DNA of 43,772 bases from an uncultured Acetatifactor sp. (GCA_910585615.1 CAJUFO010000030.1:1-43772), one strand, 5' to 3'. Counted from the first letter of the stretch, positions 24,183 to 32,895 are shown. The notes: generated by a model not told the origin, from the letters alone. A program made the numbers and translations.

Positions 24183-26159
24183 CTATAGCTCCAGGCCATA
24201 GCCGGCCACCTTCCAGCCGTCCCCCTCCTTCACCGCCGATATGGTCAGGTACTCCAGATAATCCGCATCCGCTGCCGGGCGGAACTCCATGGAGATTATG
24301 ACTTTGTCTTCATCCAGCGGCCCTGCACCGTCCAGCCCCTTTACGGCCAAAAGCTGTGCCTGCGCCGTCACATGGCCATCCAGGCCGTCCGGGAATGTCT
24401 CCACTCCTCCCCCGTAATCCGCCGACAGATACTGCGCCAGCTCCGCCGCGTCTCCTGCCAGATAGGCCTCCCAGAAAGCCGTTGCCAGCTGCTCCATCTG
24501 CCGGACGTCCGCCGACATGCCCTGGGCGTCCGCCGACAGGTCCTGGTTATCCTCCTGCCATATGGCGAAATTGGCGGCGATGACGGGCAATATGATTCCA
24601 AAGCCCTCCTCATATTCCGAGACCGCCGGATAAGCATAATGGATGCCCATGACCTTGCTTCCGCTTCCGCTGAGCCGGACAGAGAAGACCATGCCGTCTT
24701 CCTCTTTCCTCAGGACATCCGCGGCCTCTGTCCCGGCATAGCCCTCCTGTTCCAGGATATCCCGGGCCTCTTCCCATGTATTCCCGCTGTAATCGGCCAC
24801 CCAGAACCGCACCTGTCCGTCGGATTCCCACATCCATTCGTCAGGCACGCCGGACTTCCACCCTGATTCGGGAATCAGCAGACCATAGCCCTGGCCCTGG
24901 TACAGGTATGCGGGCTCCTCCTGGGGAATGCCCTCCTGCATATAGCGCAGCGTGTATTTCCGCTCCGGATGCGCCTCCGTCCCAGAGTCCTCTCCGGATG
25001 CATCCCTGTCAATCACGGCGGGCTCTTCATTCCTGCCCTCCGCCGCCCCTCTGTCCAAAGGCGGATCCAGGGGCAGACCATCCGCATCGTCCCCGTAGGT
25101 ATCGCTGTCCGCGCCGCTTTCCAGATTCTGCGTCTGCCCCTCTGTGGCCTGCGCCGTCCTGGCAGAGGTGGCGAACACCAGCGCCAGGCACGCCACCAGC
25201 AGCGTGGACGCCATGATGGCCGCATGTTTTATTTTCTTATATCTCATGATCAGGCAGACTCTCTCTTCGATGGCGTTTTTGCTGAATCCGTTGTACAGGG
25301 GCAGCAATACGCGCTTCCCCTCCTCCATCCCGATCAGCGTCATGGCATATCCCGCCCTGGCCTCCTCCCCGAAGCGGCGCAGCACGCCCTCGTCACAGGC
25401 CAGCTCCATATCCCGGTTCATGAGCCTGCACATGACCCAGACCAGCGGATTGAACCAGTGGAGGCACAGCGCCGCCACCATGGCCAGCTTCAGCGCCGCG
25501 TCGTGATGGCGGATGTGCACGAACTCATGCTGCAGGATATATCTCAGCTCCTGTCCGCTGCCCTCCAGCGCCCTTCCGGGAAGCAGGATGACAGGGCGCA
25601 GGCAGCCGTAGGTCAGCGGCGCCAGGATTCTGTCCGACTGCCTCACCGCGATCCGTCCGATCCGGCCCCGCCGCCGTCCCGCGCACCTGTCCAGCCACTG
25701 CTGCACCCGTCCGTCCTCCACAGGCACGGCCACACGGAACTGCCACAGGCTGCGGGCATATGCCGCCGCAAAGAATACGGCCAAAGCCAGGACCCCCGCG
25801 CCCCAGACCGCCCCCAGCAGCCCCAGGCCGTCCTCTCCGGCCAGAGCCGTGGGCTCCTGTCCCAGGGCCAGGTCCTGCACCACAGTCCACGCGGGCTGGC
25901 TGCCCGTAATCGTCACGCCCTCCCACATCCTGGCCGAGTACGGCTCCTGCACGGCCTGGCGCTGGACTGTCTGCAGAAAGCTGTACAGGCTGAACACGGA
26001 GGAAAAGGTGAAGGGCAACAGCAACCTGGCCAGTGCCAGGCACCAGAGGACAGGGAATGTCCTCTTGGGCAGCTTATCCAGCCAAAGGATGCGCACCGCG
26101 ATGATGACCAGTATCAGCACGCCTCCGCAAAAGCTTCTTTGAATCAGTCCCATAGCCAT
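24183..26159 (-). CDS. BlaR1/MecR1-like M56 membrane metallopeptidase sensor
   Basis: This protein senses an extracellular signal and destroys or inactivates the partner BlaI-type repressor. Residues 1-130 hold N-terminal membrane helices. The zinc motif HEFVH is at residues 211-215, followed by a further helix and EACDE-like ELACDEGVL. After the last membrane helix (about residue 315) comes a long acidic, Asp/Glu/Gly-rich linker. The extracytoplasmic end is not a penicillin-binding domain: it resembles the DUF4829/NTF2-like sensor (LATAFWEAYLAGDAAELAQYL) seen in Clostridia. So the signal is probably not a beta-lactam. It starts 4 bases after blaI, the usual order. It has 658 residues. Confidence 0.88.
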   Translation of the reverse strand: MAMGLIQRSFCGGVLILVIIAVRILWLDKLPKRTFPVLWCLALARLLLPFTFSSVFSLYSFLQTVQRQAVQEPYSARMWEGVTITGSQPAWTVVQDLALGQEPTALAGEDGLGLLGAVWGAGVLALAVFFAAAYARSLWQFRVAVPVEDGRVQQWLDRCAGRRRGRIGRIAVRQSDRILAPLTYGCLRPVILLPGRALEGSGQELRYILQHEFVHIRHHDAALKLAMVAALCLHWFNPLVWVMCRLMNRDMELACDEGVLRRFGEEARAGYAMTLIGMEEGKRVLLPLYNGFSKNAIEERVCLIMRYKKIKHAAIMASTLLVACLALVFATSARTAQATEGQTQNLESGADSDTYGDDADGLPLDPPLDRGAAEGRNEEPAVIDRDASGEDSGTEAHPERKYTLRYMQEGIPQEEPAYLYQGQGYGLLIPESGWKSGVPDEWMWESDGQVRFWVADYSGNTWEEARDILEQEGYAGTEAADVLRKEEDGMVFSVRLSGSGSKVMGIHYAYPAVSEYEEGFGIILPVIAANFAIWQEDNQDLSADAQGMSADVRQMEQLATAFWEAYLAGDAAELAQYLSADYGGGVETFPDGLDGHVTAQAQLLAVKGLDGAGPLDEDKVIISMEFRPAADADYLEYLTISAVKEGDGWKVAGYGLEL

Positions 26160-26162
26160 CCT

Positions 26163-26516
26163 CTATTTCCCCTCCTCCACGATCCTCTTCAGCCTCTCGA
26201 TCTGCTCCCCGGATAGGGCCTTTCGGCTCAGCAGGGAGGCGAAGAGCATATCCGCCGACCCGTCGTAGATCCTGTCTATCAGCTCATCCGTCTCCGAGGC
26301 CTGCACCTGGGCCTTGGAGACCAGCGCATGGCACAAAAAGCCCGGCTCGCTGCGCTGGATGGCCCCTTTCCTGACGCATTTCTTGATCACAGTATAGGTG
26401 GTGTTCACGTTCCAGCCAATCTCCTCCTTCAGGATATCCGAGATACGCTTTGCCGTGGAATCTCCCTCCCGCCAAAGCACGGCCATCACCTTCAGTTCCG
26501 AGTCAAATAATTTCAT
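26163..26516 (-). CDS. BlaI/MecI/CopY-family repressor
   Basis: This 117-residue winged-helix repressor (PF03965) begins KLFDSELKVMAVLWREGDST and has WNVNTTYTVIKKCVRKGAI as recognition helix and wing. The C-terminal half is the dimerisation region (ELIDRIYDGSADMLFASLL) that the partner protease normally cleaves. It binds dyads of the TACTAT/ATAGTA type, and three such dyads lie directly upstream. It forms an operon with the M56 sensor gene, so the pair is likely self-regulated; other targets are not visible here. Confidence 0.93.
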   Translation of the reverse strand: MKLFDSELKVMAVLWREGDSTAKRISDILKEEIGWNVNTTYTVIKKCVRKGAIQRSEPGFLCHALVSKAQVQASETDELIDRIYDGSADMLFASLLSRKALSGEQIERLKRIVEEGK

Positions 26517-26537
26517 GTCAGATTCATCCCTTTCTAT

Positions 26538-26605
26538 ACTACTGCAATAGTTGTTGATTTCATACTATCACGATAGTAAACGGCTGTCAATACTATTGCA
26601 GTAGT
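26538..26605 (-). promoter_or_regulatory. blaI promoter with three BlaI-type operator dyads
   Basis: On the minus strand the promoter is TTGACA (26590-26585), 17 bases, TAGTAT (26567-26562). Three dyads surround it: 26591-26605 just upstream, 26563-26578 (7-base perfect arms TACTATC/GATAGTA) across the spacer and -10 box, and 26538-26551 downstream. The outer two cores are exact reverse complements of each other. Occupancy of the middle site would block RNA polymerase directly. Confidence 0.85.
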
Positions 26606-26612
26606 CTTCCAG

Positions 26613-28604
26613 TCAGCACCGCAGCCGCATCCGGCTCAGCACCGCCAGGATTTCATATTTCCTGGGCATGTCCATCCACCTGGAGCATTCTGTGAAGAAG
26701 GGGGAATAGGCGGTTTCCAGCCCTGCCTCCCCGATTTCCCCGAGCAGGCGTTCCACCTCCCGCTCCCTGCAGATCCCCCTGCAGATCCACTGGGGCGGGG
26801 CTGTGCCGGGCCGGTTTTCAGCCCCCTCGGCCGCCTGCCCCTCCAGGGAGAACTTCCGGAAGCGCTCCAGGGGGTTCACCTGATTGATCAGCTTCCTCAC
26901 CAGGAAGGCGATGGCGTTGAGCTGGGGGATGGTGGCGATATCGTGGAGCATGCGGATGTCTATCTGCTCCTCCCCCAGGATCAGGAAGCCTAAGTCGGAT
27001 ACCTTCAGCACCTCCGAGGCGGAGCCCTCCGGGCGGGTGCTCAGGCGGGCGGCATCGATCTCATCCCGGAAGCTGAAATCCGCCGGTGCGGAAATCTGCC
27101 TGTGTTCCGGCCCTGTCCCCCGGCCATCCCCTCCAGGGCCTTCACCGTCCTTCCCATCAGCCGCCCCAGGGACGCACCTGCGCTGCAGGGCCTTCGCCGC
27201 CTCCGTCACCTGGCCGATGCAGTAGTCCTTCATCATATAGATCCGGTCCGCCGCCTGCAGGTACTCGCTGCTGCCGCCAATCACCAGTATGGTGGACACG
27301 CCGAGCCTCCCTGCAAGCTCCCGCACCCGCTCCACGAAGGGCGTGATGGGCTCCTTTTCGATCAGGGTCTTCATGACGGCATCCTGGATCATGAAGTTGG
27401 TGGCGGATTTGTCCTCATCGATCATCAGCAGCTTCACGCCCCATCCCACCGCCTCCATGATGTTGGCAGCCTGGGAGGTGGAGCCGGAGGCATGCTCCGT
27501 GGAAAAGTCCGCCGGGTCTCCCCCGGGAATCCATTTGATGAAGGGGGACAGGTTCACATGGCGGATGCTCCTGCCGTCCTCCGCGGAAATCTTCATGGCG
27601 GTGGCATCCGTTATCACCAGCTCCCTGCCGTCCCCCTCCACATGGTCGTAGATGCCTGCGCTGAGTGCGTCCAGCAGGGTGCTCTTCCCGGAATATCCGC
27701 CGCCCGTAATCACGGTGACGCCTTTTCGGAAGGCCATGCCTCTGACCCCGGCCACCCACACCGCGTCCTCCGGCGTGGACAGGAAAGGCACCGCCCCCTG
27801 CATGGGAGCGCCGCTGCCCTTCTCCCTGGGCAGGATGCTGCCGTCCGCCACAAAGGCGCAATAGTCGCTGTCCCGCAGCCACGCCCGGATCTCCTGCTGC
27901 CTGGCGTGGAGGGCCAGGGCCCGCTGTAGCCCGGCGCGGTCGAATTCGTTCACGAAGCAGTTCACCGCCTCCGGCAAGTCCCTGGTCAGCATCTGCACCG
28001 CCTTCTTGTGCTTGCCCAGGGGGAGCTGCACCTGGAGCATGATGCTGACGCAGCTATAGGCAGGCACCTCCATGGCCCCGTCGATGGGCGCGATCATGCA
28101 CATCACAGCCGTGGAGGATTTTACGCCATTGTCCCCCAGCCTGTCCAGGATTTCTATGGTGTCCCCCTTCAGGATCCGGTAATATTTCTGGGGAATCAGG
28201 TTCACCGCCGCCACGTTCCGGGCCAGCACCTCGCTGCCCGGCTCATAGATGAAATAATGCCCGTTCTCCCTGGCCGTGCGCTTGCGGTTGTCGTTCCCCT
28301 CATTCAGGGCCCGCACATAGGGCAGGAACGCGCGGAAGATATAGTCCAGCGCGGCCACTCCAACCTCCGCCTCCTCCAGCTTCAGCAGGTGCATGGGGAT
28401 GTGAATCGTGACCGTGGGCTTCGACAGCTCCAGGCGGTTGCTCTTGGCAATCTCATAGCCGATCTCCCCGTCCCAGTACAGGGCGTGGTTGTGCACGATG
28501 GGGTCTTTGTCCATGAAGCTCTCGCACATCCTGCCCTCGTAGATTTCCTCATAGGTCTCGCTGGCAGGCCTCATGTTCAATAGATAATATTTTAATCTCT
28601 TCAA
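26613..28604 (-). CDS. ABC-class predicted ATPase (COG3044 type)
   Basis: This 663-residue protein resembles the PF09818/COG3044 family, single-chain ATPases with an ABC-like core but no transporter partner; their role is unknown. The Walker A GGGYSGKST is at residues 301-309, and the Walker B-like LLMIDEDKSATNFMI follows about 90 residues later, with ILVIGGSSEYLQAADRIYMM after that. A Gly/Asp-rich segment around residue 495-520 looks like a disordered insertion. The start is TTG 28604, with GGAGG 7 bases upstream. It lies downstream of an unusual leader with three terminators (28754-28890), so expression may depend on read-through. Confidence 0.85.
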   Translation of the reverse strand: MKRLKYYLLNMRPASETYEEIYEGRMCESFMDKDPIVHNHALYWDGEIGYEIAKSNRLELSKPTVTIHIPMHLLKLEEAEVGVAALDYIFRAFLPYVRALNEGNDNRKRTARENGHYFIYEPGSEVLARNVAAVNLIPQKYYRILKGDTIEILDRLGDNGVKSSTAVMCMIAPIDGAMEVPAYSCVSIMLQVQLPLGKHKKAVQMLTRDLPEAVNCFVNEFDRAGLQRALALHARQQEIRAWLRDSDYCAFVADGSILPREKGSGAPMQGAVPFLSTPEDAVWVAGVRGMAFRKGVTVITGGGYSGKSTLLDALSAGIYDHVEGDGRELVITDATAMKISAEDGRSIRHVNLSPFIKWIPGGDPADFSTEHASGSTSQAANIMEAVGWGVKLLMIDEDKSATNFMIQDAVMKTLIEKEPITPFVERVRELAGRLGVSTILVIGGSSEYLQAADRIYMMKDYCIGQVTEAAKALQRRCVPGAADGKDGEGPGGDGRGTGPEHRQISAPADFSFRDEIDAARLSTRPEGSASEVLKVSDLGFLILGEEQIDIRMLHDIATIPQLNAIAFLVRKLINQVNPLERFRKFSLEGQAAEGAENRPGTAPPQWICRGICREREVERLLGEIGEAGLETAYSPFFTECSRWMDMPRKYEILAVLSRMRLRC

Positions 28605-28753
28605 ATTCCGTCCTCCTTTTATGCAATGTCGTCTTCTTGTTTTCGTCTTTTTGATATCCCTTTCCCATCATCTGCTCTCTCTTTTCTCTCATAAAACATC
28701 ACCTTACCCTTTCTCAGAATCCCTCGCGCGCGGCAGGCTTTCCACAGCCTGAC

Positions 28754-28798
28754 GCAAAAAGGCGCGGCAGGCAGACCTTTCCATCTGCTCGCCGCGCC
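28754..28798 (-). terminator. Rho-independent terminator 3 of the leader
   Basis: GGCGCGGC and GCCGCGCC form an 8-bp GC stem with an extra inner GCAGA/TCTGC helix, followed on the minus strand by five T. It is the strongest of three successive terminators and lies about 150 bases before the ATPase start. Confidence 0.85.
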
Positions 28799-28813
28799 CG
28801 TTTTCCGCGCACG

Positions 28814-28838
28814 AAAAAGGCACACCAATATGTGTGCC
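28814..28838 (-). terminator. Rho-independent terminator 2 of the leader
   Basis: GGCACAC and GTGTGCC pair around a 6-base loop and are followed by five T on the minus strand. Confidence 0.8.
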
Positions 28839-28869
28839 CTGTCGTCAACAGTTATGCATAAAGGTACTT

Positions 28870-28890
28870 AAAAACGGCATCCGAAATGCC
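28870..28890 (-). terminator. Rho-independent terminator 1 of the leader
   Basis: GGCAT and ATGCC pair around TTCGG and are followed by five T on the minus strand. The T-run is also part of the outer stem at 28864-28971, so the two structures compete for it. Confidence 0.65.
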
Positions 28891-28896
28891 CTCTGT

Positions 28897-28935
28897 TCAG
28901 TTGATTCGGTTCACCATCCTTCTGCTTTTCCTCAT
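28897..28935 (-). CDS. Possible 12-residue leader peptide MRKSRRMVNRIN
   Basis: The ATG has GGAGGAG 7 bases before it and the ORF ends at a TGA inside the inner stem arm, directly before terminator 1. Four of 12 residues are Arg. The layout is that of a translated attenuator leader, where ribosome stalling could change the downstream fold. No known leader family was recognised, and the downstream ATPase gives no obvious arginine link. Confidence 0.4.
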   Translation of the reverse strand: MRKSRRMVNRIN

Positions 28936-28968
28936 ATCGCGTCTCCTCCTTCAACTGAATTTTTTAAG

Positions 28969-29006
28969 TACTCACTCAGTATAGCACTGCCTGCCGGAAA
29001 TGGCAA
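28969..29006 (-). promoter_or_regulatory. Promoter with overlapping dyad upstream of the leader
   Basis: TTGCCA (29006-29001), 17 bases, TATACT (28983-28978) on the minus strand is near consensus. The dyad TACTCACTCAGTA (28969-28981) overlaps the -10 box; its TACT/AGTA ends resemble TetR-type operators. A regulator for it is not visible in this window. Confidence 0.6.
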
Positions 29007-29053
29007 GCAAAAAATGCTGCATTCCGGCATTCAATCCGGCATGTGTCTCGGGA

Positions 29054-29078
29054 TTTTCATGCAAAATACGCATGAAAA
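29054..29078. repeat. 9-bp-arm inverted repeat after the small gene
   Basis: TTTTCATGC and GCATGAAAA are perfect arms around a 7-base loop, 40 bases after the stop of the 66-residue gene on the minus strand. It could end that transcript; the T-run is part of the arm, not beyond it. Confidence 0.45.
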
Positions 29079-29116
29079 CACCTCGCGGCGGCACCGAGTG
29101 AACCGTAACCGGCATG

Positions 29117-29317
29117 TCACTCCAGCACGTCAAAGGCCTTGCCGCAGGCCCATGGGCTTCCCACGTCACAGCGGCCATGGTGGTACTGGCGGGCCACCAC
29201 CTCGCCCTGCCCTTCCACTACGTCCAGCTTTATCCGGCTGTCCCCGGCTTGGGTGCGGCCGTCCAGCAGCGCAATCAGCGCGTCCACATCGGCCGTCTCT
29301 GTTCCCTTATTCTCCAT
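29117..29317 (-). CDS. Small hypothetical protein (66 residues)
   Basis: I do not recognise this protein. The ATG is preceded by GGAGAGGAGG at good distance and the frame is clean, so translation is likely. The sequence is acidic in the first half (TADVDALIALLDGR, IKLDVVEGQGEVVARQYHHG) and ends with a CDVGSPWACGKAFDVLE tail containing two Cys and nearby His, which could bind a metal. It lies 62 bases after the SDR gene on the same strand and may be the last gene of the sugar operon from araB. Confidence 0.55.
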   Translation of the reverse strand: MENKGTETADVDALIALLDGRTQAGDSRIKLDVVEGQGEVVARQYHHGRCDVGSPWACGKAFDVLE

Positions 29318-29379
29318 CCTGTCCTCCTCTCCTGCAATCCCGCAGTTCTTCCCGATAACTCATCTCATACCATAAAGCC

Positions 29380-30285
29380 TCAATCCGCAGCATAGACATT
29401 CCGAAAAGCCCGGTAAGTCCTGGCCATTCCCTCTGAGATATCCGTATAGTGCAGCCCCAGCCGTTCCTTCCCTTTTTCGTTAGAATACAGCTCGGTCTCC
29501 TCCGCCGCCAGCGGGAAGGGCAGCGGCAGGCCCTGGCCCTCGGCCTCCCGGGCGGTCAGCGCGATCTCCTGGGCCTCCACGTCCGAAGCCCGTCTCAGCT
29601 CCCGGAAGAAACCGTCATAGGTCAGAATCTCCTCCCCGCACAGGTTATAGGCCTGCCCATAGGCCTCCGGGTTCAGCAGGCATTTCATTATAGCCTCCGC
29701 AGCGTCCTTTACATAGACGAACTGGAAGGAGCCCGCAGCATCGGTGATGCGGGGCAACAAATGGTTCTGGACCAGCAGGCGGATATAGACGGATTCCCTG
29801 GGAGCGTAGTTCAGGGGGCCGTAGAGGATGGCAGGGCGCAGCACCGTTACGTCTATGTCCCTTTTGCCGCATTCCTCCCGAACCTCCCTCTCCAGGGCCA
29901 CCTTTCCGGCGATGTACGCGCCCGCCTCCCCGGGCAGAATTCTGGTCTCCAGCGAGGTCTCCTCTCCCTTCAGGCCGCTGATTCCCCGCTCATAGACGTC
30001 CACGGTGCTGATGAAGATGTACTGCCGGATGCGTCCCGGAAGGTTCTCCAGCACTCTGGCGATGTCCCCCTTCTCGTAGGCGCAGAAATCTACTATACAG
30101 TCGTAGTCTCCTTCTATGGACTTCCACAGCGCCGCATCCTTTCTGTCGCCCCTAATCTGCTTCGCGCCCAGCTCCGCCACGGAATAGGTTCCTCGGTTCA
30201 CCACTGTGATATCCTTCTCCTTTGCCGCCAGCATCACGAAGACCCTGCCGAAAAAGTAGCTGCCTCCTATGACCAATATCTTCAT
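29380..30285 (-). CDS. NAD(P)-dependent epimerase/dehydratase (extended SDR)
   Basis: The 301-residue protein starts MKILVIGGSYFFGRVFVML, a Rossmann GGxxFxG motif of atypical SDRs related to nucleotide-sugar epimerases and the CSP41/isoflavone-reductase-like branch. FISTVDVYERG supplies the usual Ser region. The common YxxxK is not obvious; GAYIAGKVALER offers a Tyr-x-x-x-Lys (YIAGK) at the right place. The substrate is unknown. It follows araD on the same strand after 177 bases without a gene. Confidence 0.85.
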   Translation of the reverse strand: MKILVIGGSYFFGRVFVMLAAKEKDITVVNRGTYSVAELGAKQIRGDRKDAALWKSIEGDYDCIVDFCAYEKGDIARVLENLPGRIRQYIFISTVDVYERGISGLKGEETSLETRILPGEAGAYIAGKVALEREVREECGKRDIDVTVLRPAILYGPLNYAPRESVYIRLLVQNHLLPRITDAAGSFQFVYVKDAAEAIMKCLLNPEAYGQAYNLCGEEILTYDGFFRELRRASDVEAQEIALTAREAEGQGLPLPFPLAAEETELYSNEKGKERLGLHYTDISEGMARTYRAFRNVYAAD

Positions 30286-30462
30286 CTCTCTCCTCCATCT
30301 TCCTCTCTCGAATCCTACCCCGGCAGGAAAGCGTCCTTCTCCACAGCCCCAGGATTCCTGCGCCGCCCCTGCGGCCTCCGCCTCCGCAGCATACCGCAGC
30401 CGCGAACCTTCCCATTCTAAAAGGACAGACCATGAATCCTCACAGCCTGCCCTCCTCTTCCG

Positions 30463-31158
30463 TCATCCCTGCCCGTAATAGGCATTGGCCCCATGCTTTC
30501 TGTAATAATGCTTATCCATCAGCTCCTGAGGGGCAGGTTGGATGTGATGGTTGATGGACTCTGTGCGGTAGGCCATCTTCGCCACTTCCTCCAGCACCAC
30601 CGCGTTGTGCACGGCCTCCCCGGCATCCTTCCCCCAGGTGAAAGGCCCGTGGTTCTTGCACAGCACGGCGGGTACGGACACGGGATCCTTGCACATCCGC
30701 AGGAATTCGCTGACAATCAGCCGCCCTGTATTCTTCTCGTAATCCTCCGCAATTTCCTCCGCGTTCAGGCAGCGGACACAGGGCACCTCGCCGTAGATGT
30801 AGTCCGCGTGGGTGGTGCCGTAGCAGGGGATGCTGCGCCCGGCCTGTGCCCAGCTGGTGGCATAGGAGGAATGGGTATGTACGATGCCCCCGATTTCCGG
30901 AAATGCCCTGTAGAGCTCCGCGTGGGTGGCGGTATCCGAGGACGGGTTGTAGCGGCCCTCCACTTTCTTACACTCCAAATCCACTACGACCATGTCATCC
31001 GGCGTCAGCTTGTCATATTCCACCCCGCTGGGCTTGATGACGAACAGCCCGCTCTCCCTGTCGATGGCGCTGACATTGCCCCAGGTAAAGGTCACAAGAC
31101 CATATCTGGGCAGATCCAGGTTCGCCTCGCAGACGATTTTTTTCAGTTCCTCTAACAT
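30463..31158 (-). CDS. araD: L-ribulose-5-phosphate 4-epimerase
   Basis: This class II aldolase-family enzyme turns L-ribulose-5-phosphate into D-xylulose-5-phosphate, linking arabinose use to the pentose phosphate pathway. LVTFTWGNVSAIDRESGLFVIKPSG and GIVHTHSSYATSWAQAGRSIP carry the substrate loop and two zinc His (HTH), and the third metal His is in the ...HHIQP-like C-terminal region. The 231-residue length is standard. It follows the FGGY kinase by 73 bases that contain a hairpin. L-arabinose isomerase (araA) is not in the window. Confidence 0.93.
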   Translation of the reverse strand: MLEELKKIVCEANLDLPRYGLVTFTWGNVSAIDRESGLFVIKPSGVEYDKLTPDDMVVVDLECKKVEGRYNPSSDTATHAELYRAFPEIGGIVHTHSSYATSWAQAGRSIPCYGTTHADYIYGEVPCVRCLNAEEIAEDYEKNTGRLIVSEFLRMCKDPVSVPAVLCKNHGPFTWGKDAGEAVHNAVVLEEVAKMAYRTESINHHIQPAPQELMDKHYYRKHGANAYYGQG

Positions 31159-31199
31159 AGCAAAGCTCCTCCTTTTATGATTCTTCTATTCTTTCCCTA

Positions 31200-31231
31200 G
31201 GAATTGTCAAAAATAATTTTTTGGCAATTCC
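31200..31231. other. Intercistronic hairpin between araB and araD
   Basis: GGAATTG and CAATTCC, extended by A- and T-rich complementary stretches, form a near-perfect stem immediately after the araB stop. With AT-rich pairs at the tip and no following T-run on the minus strand, it looks more like an mRNA stability/processing stem than a terminator. Confidence 0.55.
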
Positions 31232-32842
31232 TTATGCCATCCCTTCCACGGCCGCCTTCTCCGCGGGCAGCGTGCTCTTGTACTTTTCGATAAAGGCATC
31301 GAACCCGGCCACGTCCTCGGGCTTGGGCGCGATGGTGGTGCCGGTCTGTCCGGCGAATATCTTCCCGCTTAAGTAATCCGGCAGAGTCTCGTTCTCTTCC
31401 TTCTCATACATATAGGCCGCCAGCATCGCCATGCCCCAGGCACCGCCCTCGCTGGCGGTGTCCATCACGGTCACCGGCGCGTTCATAGCCGCCGCCATGA
31501 GCTGCTGCCCTACCACGGGAGTCTTGAACAGGCCGCCGTGGCCTGTCAGGGAGTCCACCTGCACCTGCTCCTCCTTCAAAAGGATGTCGTTCCCGATCTT
31601 CAGGGTGGCCATGGCGCTGTAGAGATGGCTGCGCATGAAGTTGGCCAAAGTGAACTTCGCGTCCGGCGTGCGGACGAACATGGGCCTGCCCTCATTCAGT
31701 CCTGTCACCGGCTCCCCGGAGAAATAATTGTACGCCATCAGGCCGCCGCAGTCCGCATCCGCCTCCAGAGCCTCCCTGTAGAGCAGGCCATAGAGCTCGT
31801 TCTTGTCCAGCTTCCCAGCCTCCGCCCCCGGGAGCTTGCCCATAAAGTCCTCGAACAGGTTCACCCAGGCGTTCAGGTCCGAGGTACAGTTGTTGCAGTG
31901 CACCATGGCTACGGGGCTGCCGTCCGGAGTGGTGACCATGTCGATCTCCTCATGGACCTTGGAGAGGGGCTTCTCCGTCACCACCATGGAGAAGATGGAT
32001 GTCCCCGCGGAGATATTGCCAGTGCGCTTCCGCACGCTGTTGGTGGCGGTCATGCCCGTGCCCGCGTCTCCCTCGGGAGGACACATGGGCGCGCCGGGCT
32101 GCAGGGTGCCCGTGGGGTCTAAGAGCTTCGCCCCCTCCTCGGTGAGCCACCCGGCGGTCTGACCTGCGCACAGCACCTTGGGCAGGATGTCCCGAAGCTT
32201 CCAGCCCAGGTTCCTGTCCGCCACCAGCTCATCGAACTGCTCCAGCATGCGGACATCGTAATCGCAGATTGCGGAGTCAATGGGAAACATGCCGGAGGCC
32301 TCGCCTACGCCCAGCACCTTCTCGCCGGAGAGCTGCCAGTGGATGTACCCGGCCAGAGTGGTGAAGAACGCCACGTCCTTCACATGCCCCTCGCCGCTTA
32401 GGATGGCCTGATAGAGATGGGCGATGCTCCATCTCTGGGGTATGTTGAAGTCAAATACGGGAAGCAGCCTTTTGCACGCCTCCTCCGTCATGGTGTTGCG
32501 CCAGGTGCGGAAGGGCACCAGGAGCTTCCCTGCCCTGTCAAATGGCATGTAGCCGTGCATCATGCCCGAGAAGCCAAGGGCTGCCAGCCTGGTCAGGGGC
32601 ACGCCATACCTCGCTTGTACGTCCTGGGCCAGGTTCCTGTAGCAGCCCCGCAGCCCTTCCCAGATGTCCTCCAGGCTGTAGGTCCAGATATTGTCCTCCA
32701 GCCGGTTCTCCCATTCCCAGTTCCCCTGGGCGATGGGCTGATGGCTTTTGTCCACCAGGACAGCCTTGATGCGGGTGGAGCCAAACTCCAGCCCCAGCAC
32801 CGTCTGTCCCTCCTGAATCGCTTTCCTAATCTCTTCGCTCAT
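31232..32842 (-). CDS. araB: FGGY-family sugar kinase, ribulokinase type
   Basis: This protein probably phosphorylates L-ribulose with ATP. The 536-residue protein has the FGGY two-domain layout: TVLGLEFGSTRIKAVLVD (phosphate 1 loop) at residues 14-31, GFSGMMHGYMPFD, then PPEGDAGTGMTATNSV (catalytic Asp) and the C-terminal TGHGGLFKTPVVGQQLMAAA and ASEGGAWGMAML segments. Its pairing with araD supports ribulokinase; by sequence alone xylulokinase or another pentulose kinase is possible. A good promoter (32896-32924) lies 54 bases upstream. Confidence 0.88.
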   Translation of the reverse strand: MSEEIRKAIQEGQTVLGLEFGSTRIKAVLVDKSHQPIAQGNWEWENRLEDNIWTYSLEDIWEGLRGCYRNLAQDVQARYGVPLTRLAALGFSGMMHGYMPFDRAGKLLVPFRTWRNTMTEEACKRLLPVFDFNIPQRWSIAHLYQAILSGEGHVKDVAFFTTLAGYIHWQLSGEKVLGVGEASGMFPIDSAICDYDVRMLEQFDELVADRNLGWKLRDILPKVLCAGQTAGWLTEEGAKLLDPTGTLQPGAPMCPPEGDAGTGMTATNSVRKRTGNISAGTSIFSMVVTEKPLSKVHEEIDMVTTPDGSPVAMVHCNNCTSDLNAWVNLFEDFMGKLPGAEAGKLDKNELYGLLYREALEADADCGGLMAYNYFSGEPVTGLNEGRPMFVRTPDAKFTLANFMRSHLYSAMATLKIGNDILLKEEQVQVDSLTGHGGLFKTPVVGQQLMAAAMNAPVTVMDTASEGGAWGMAMLAAYMYEKEENETLPDYLSGKIFAGQTGTTIAPKPEDVAGFDAFIEKYKSTLPAEKAAVEGMA

Positions 32843-32895
32843 AATCTACCTCTTTTCTGCGTCTATGCTGATTTATGCTAAAATCCTTATCTATC

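Larger units (their letters stand above)
28864..28971 (-). promoter_or_regulatory. Nested inverted repeats forming a structured leader RNA
   Basis: Outer arms GTACTTAAAAA (28864-28874) and its complement (28961-28971) are 11-base perfect. Inner arms TTCAGTTGA (28896-28904) and its complement (28951-28959) are 9-base perfect and enclose a ribosome site and a 12-codon ORF. Terminator 1 lies between the two right-hand arms of the transcript. The arrangement fits an attenuator or a small mobile palindromic element. Confidence 0.6.

Noticed and set aside
28619..28828. 69-codon frame in the leader region
   Set aside because: It runs through two terminator hairpins and has no ribosome site or conserved pattern.
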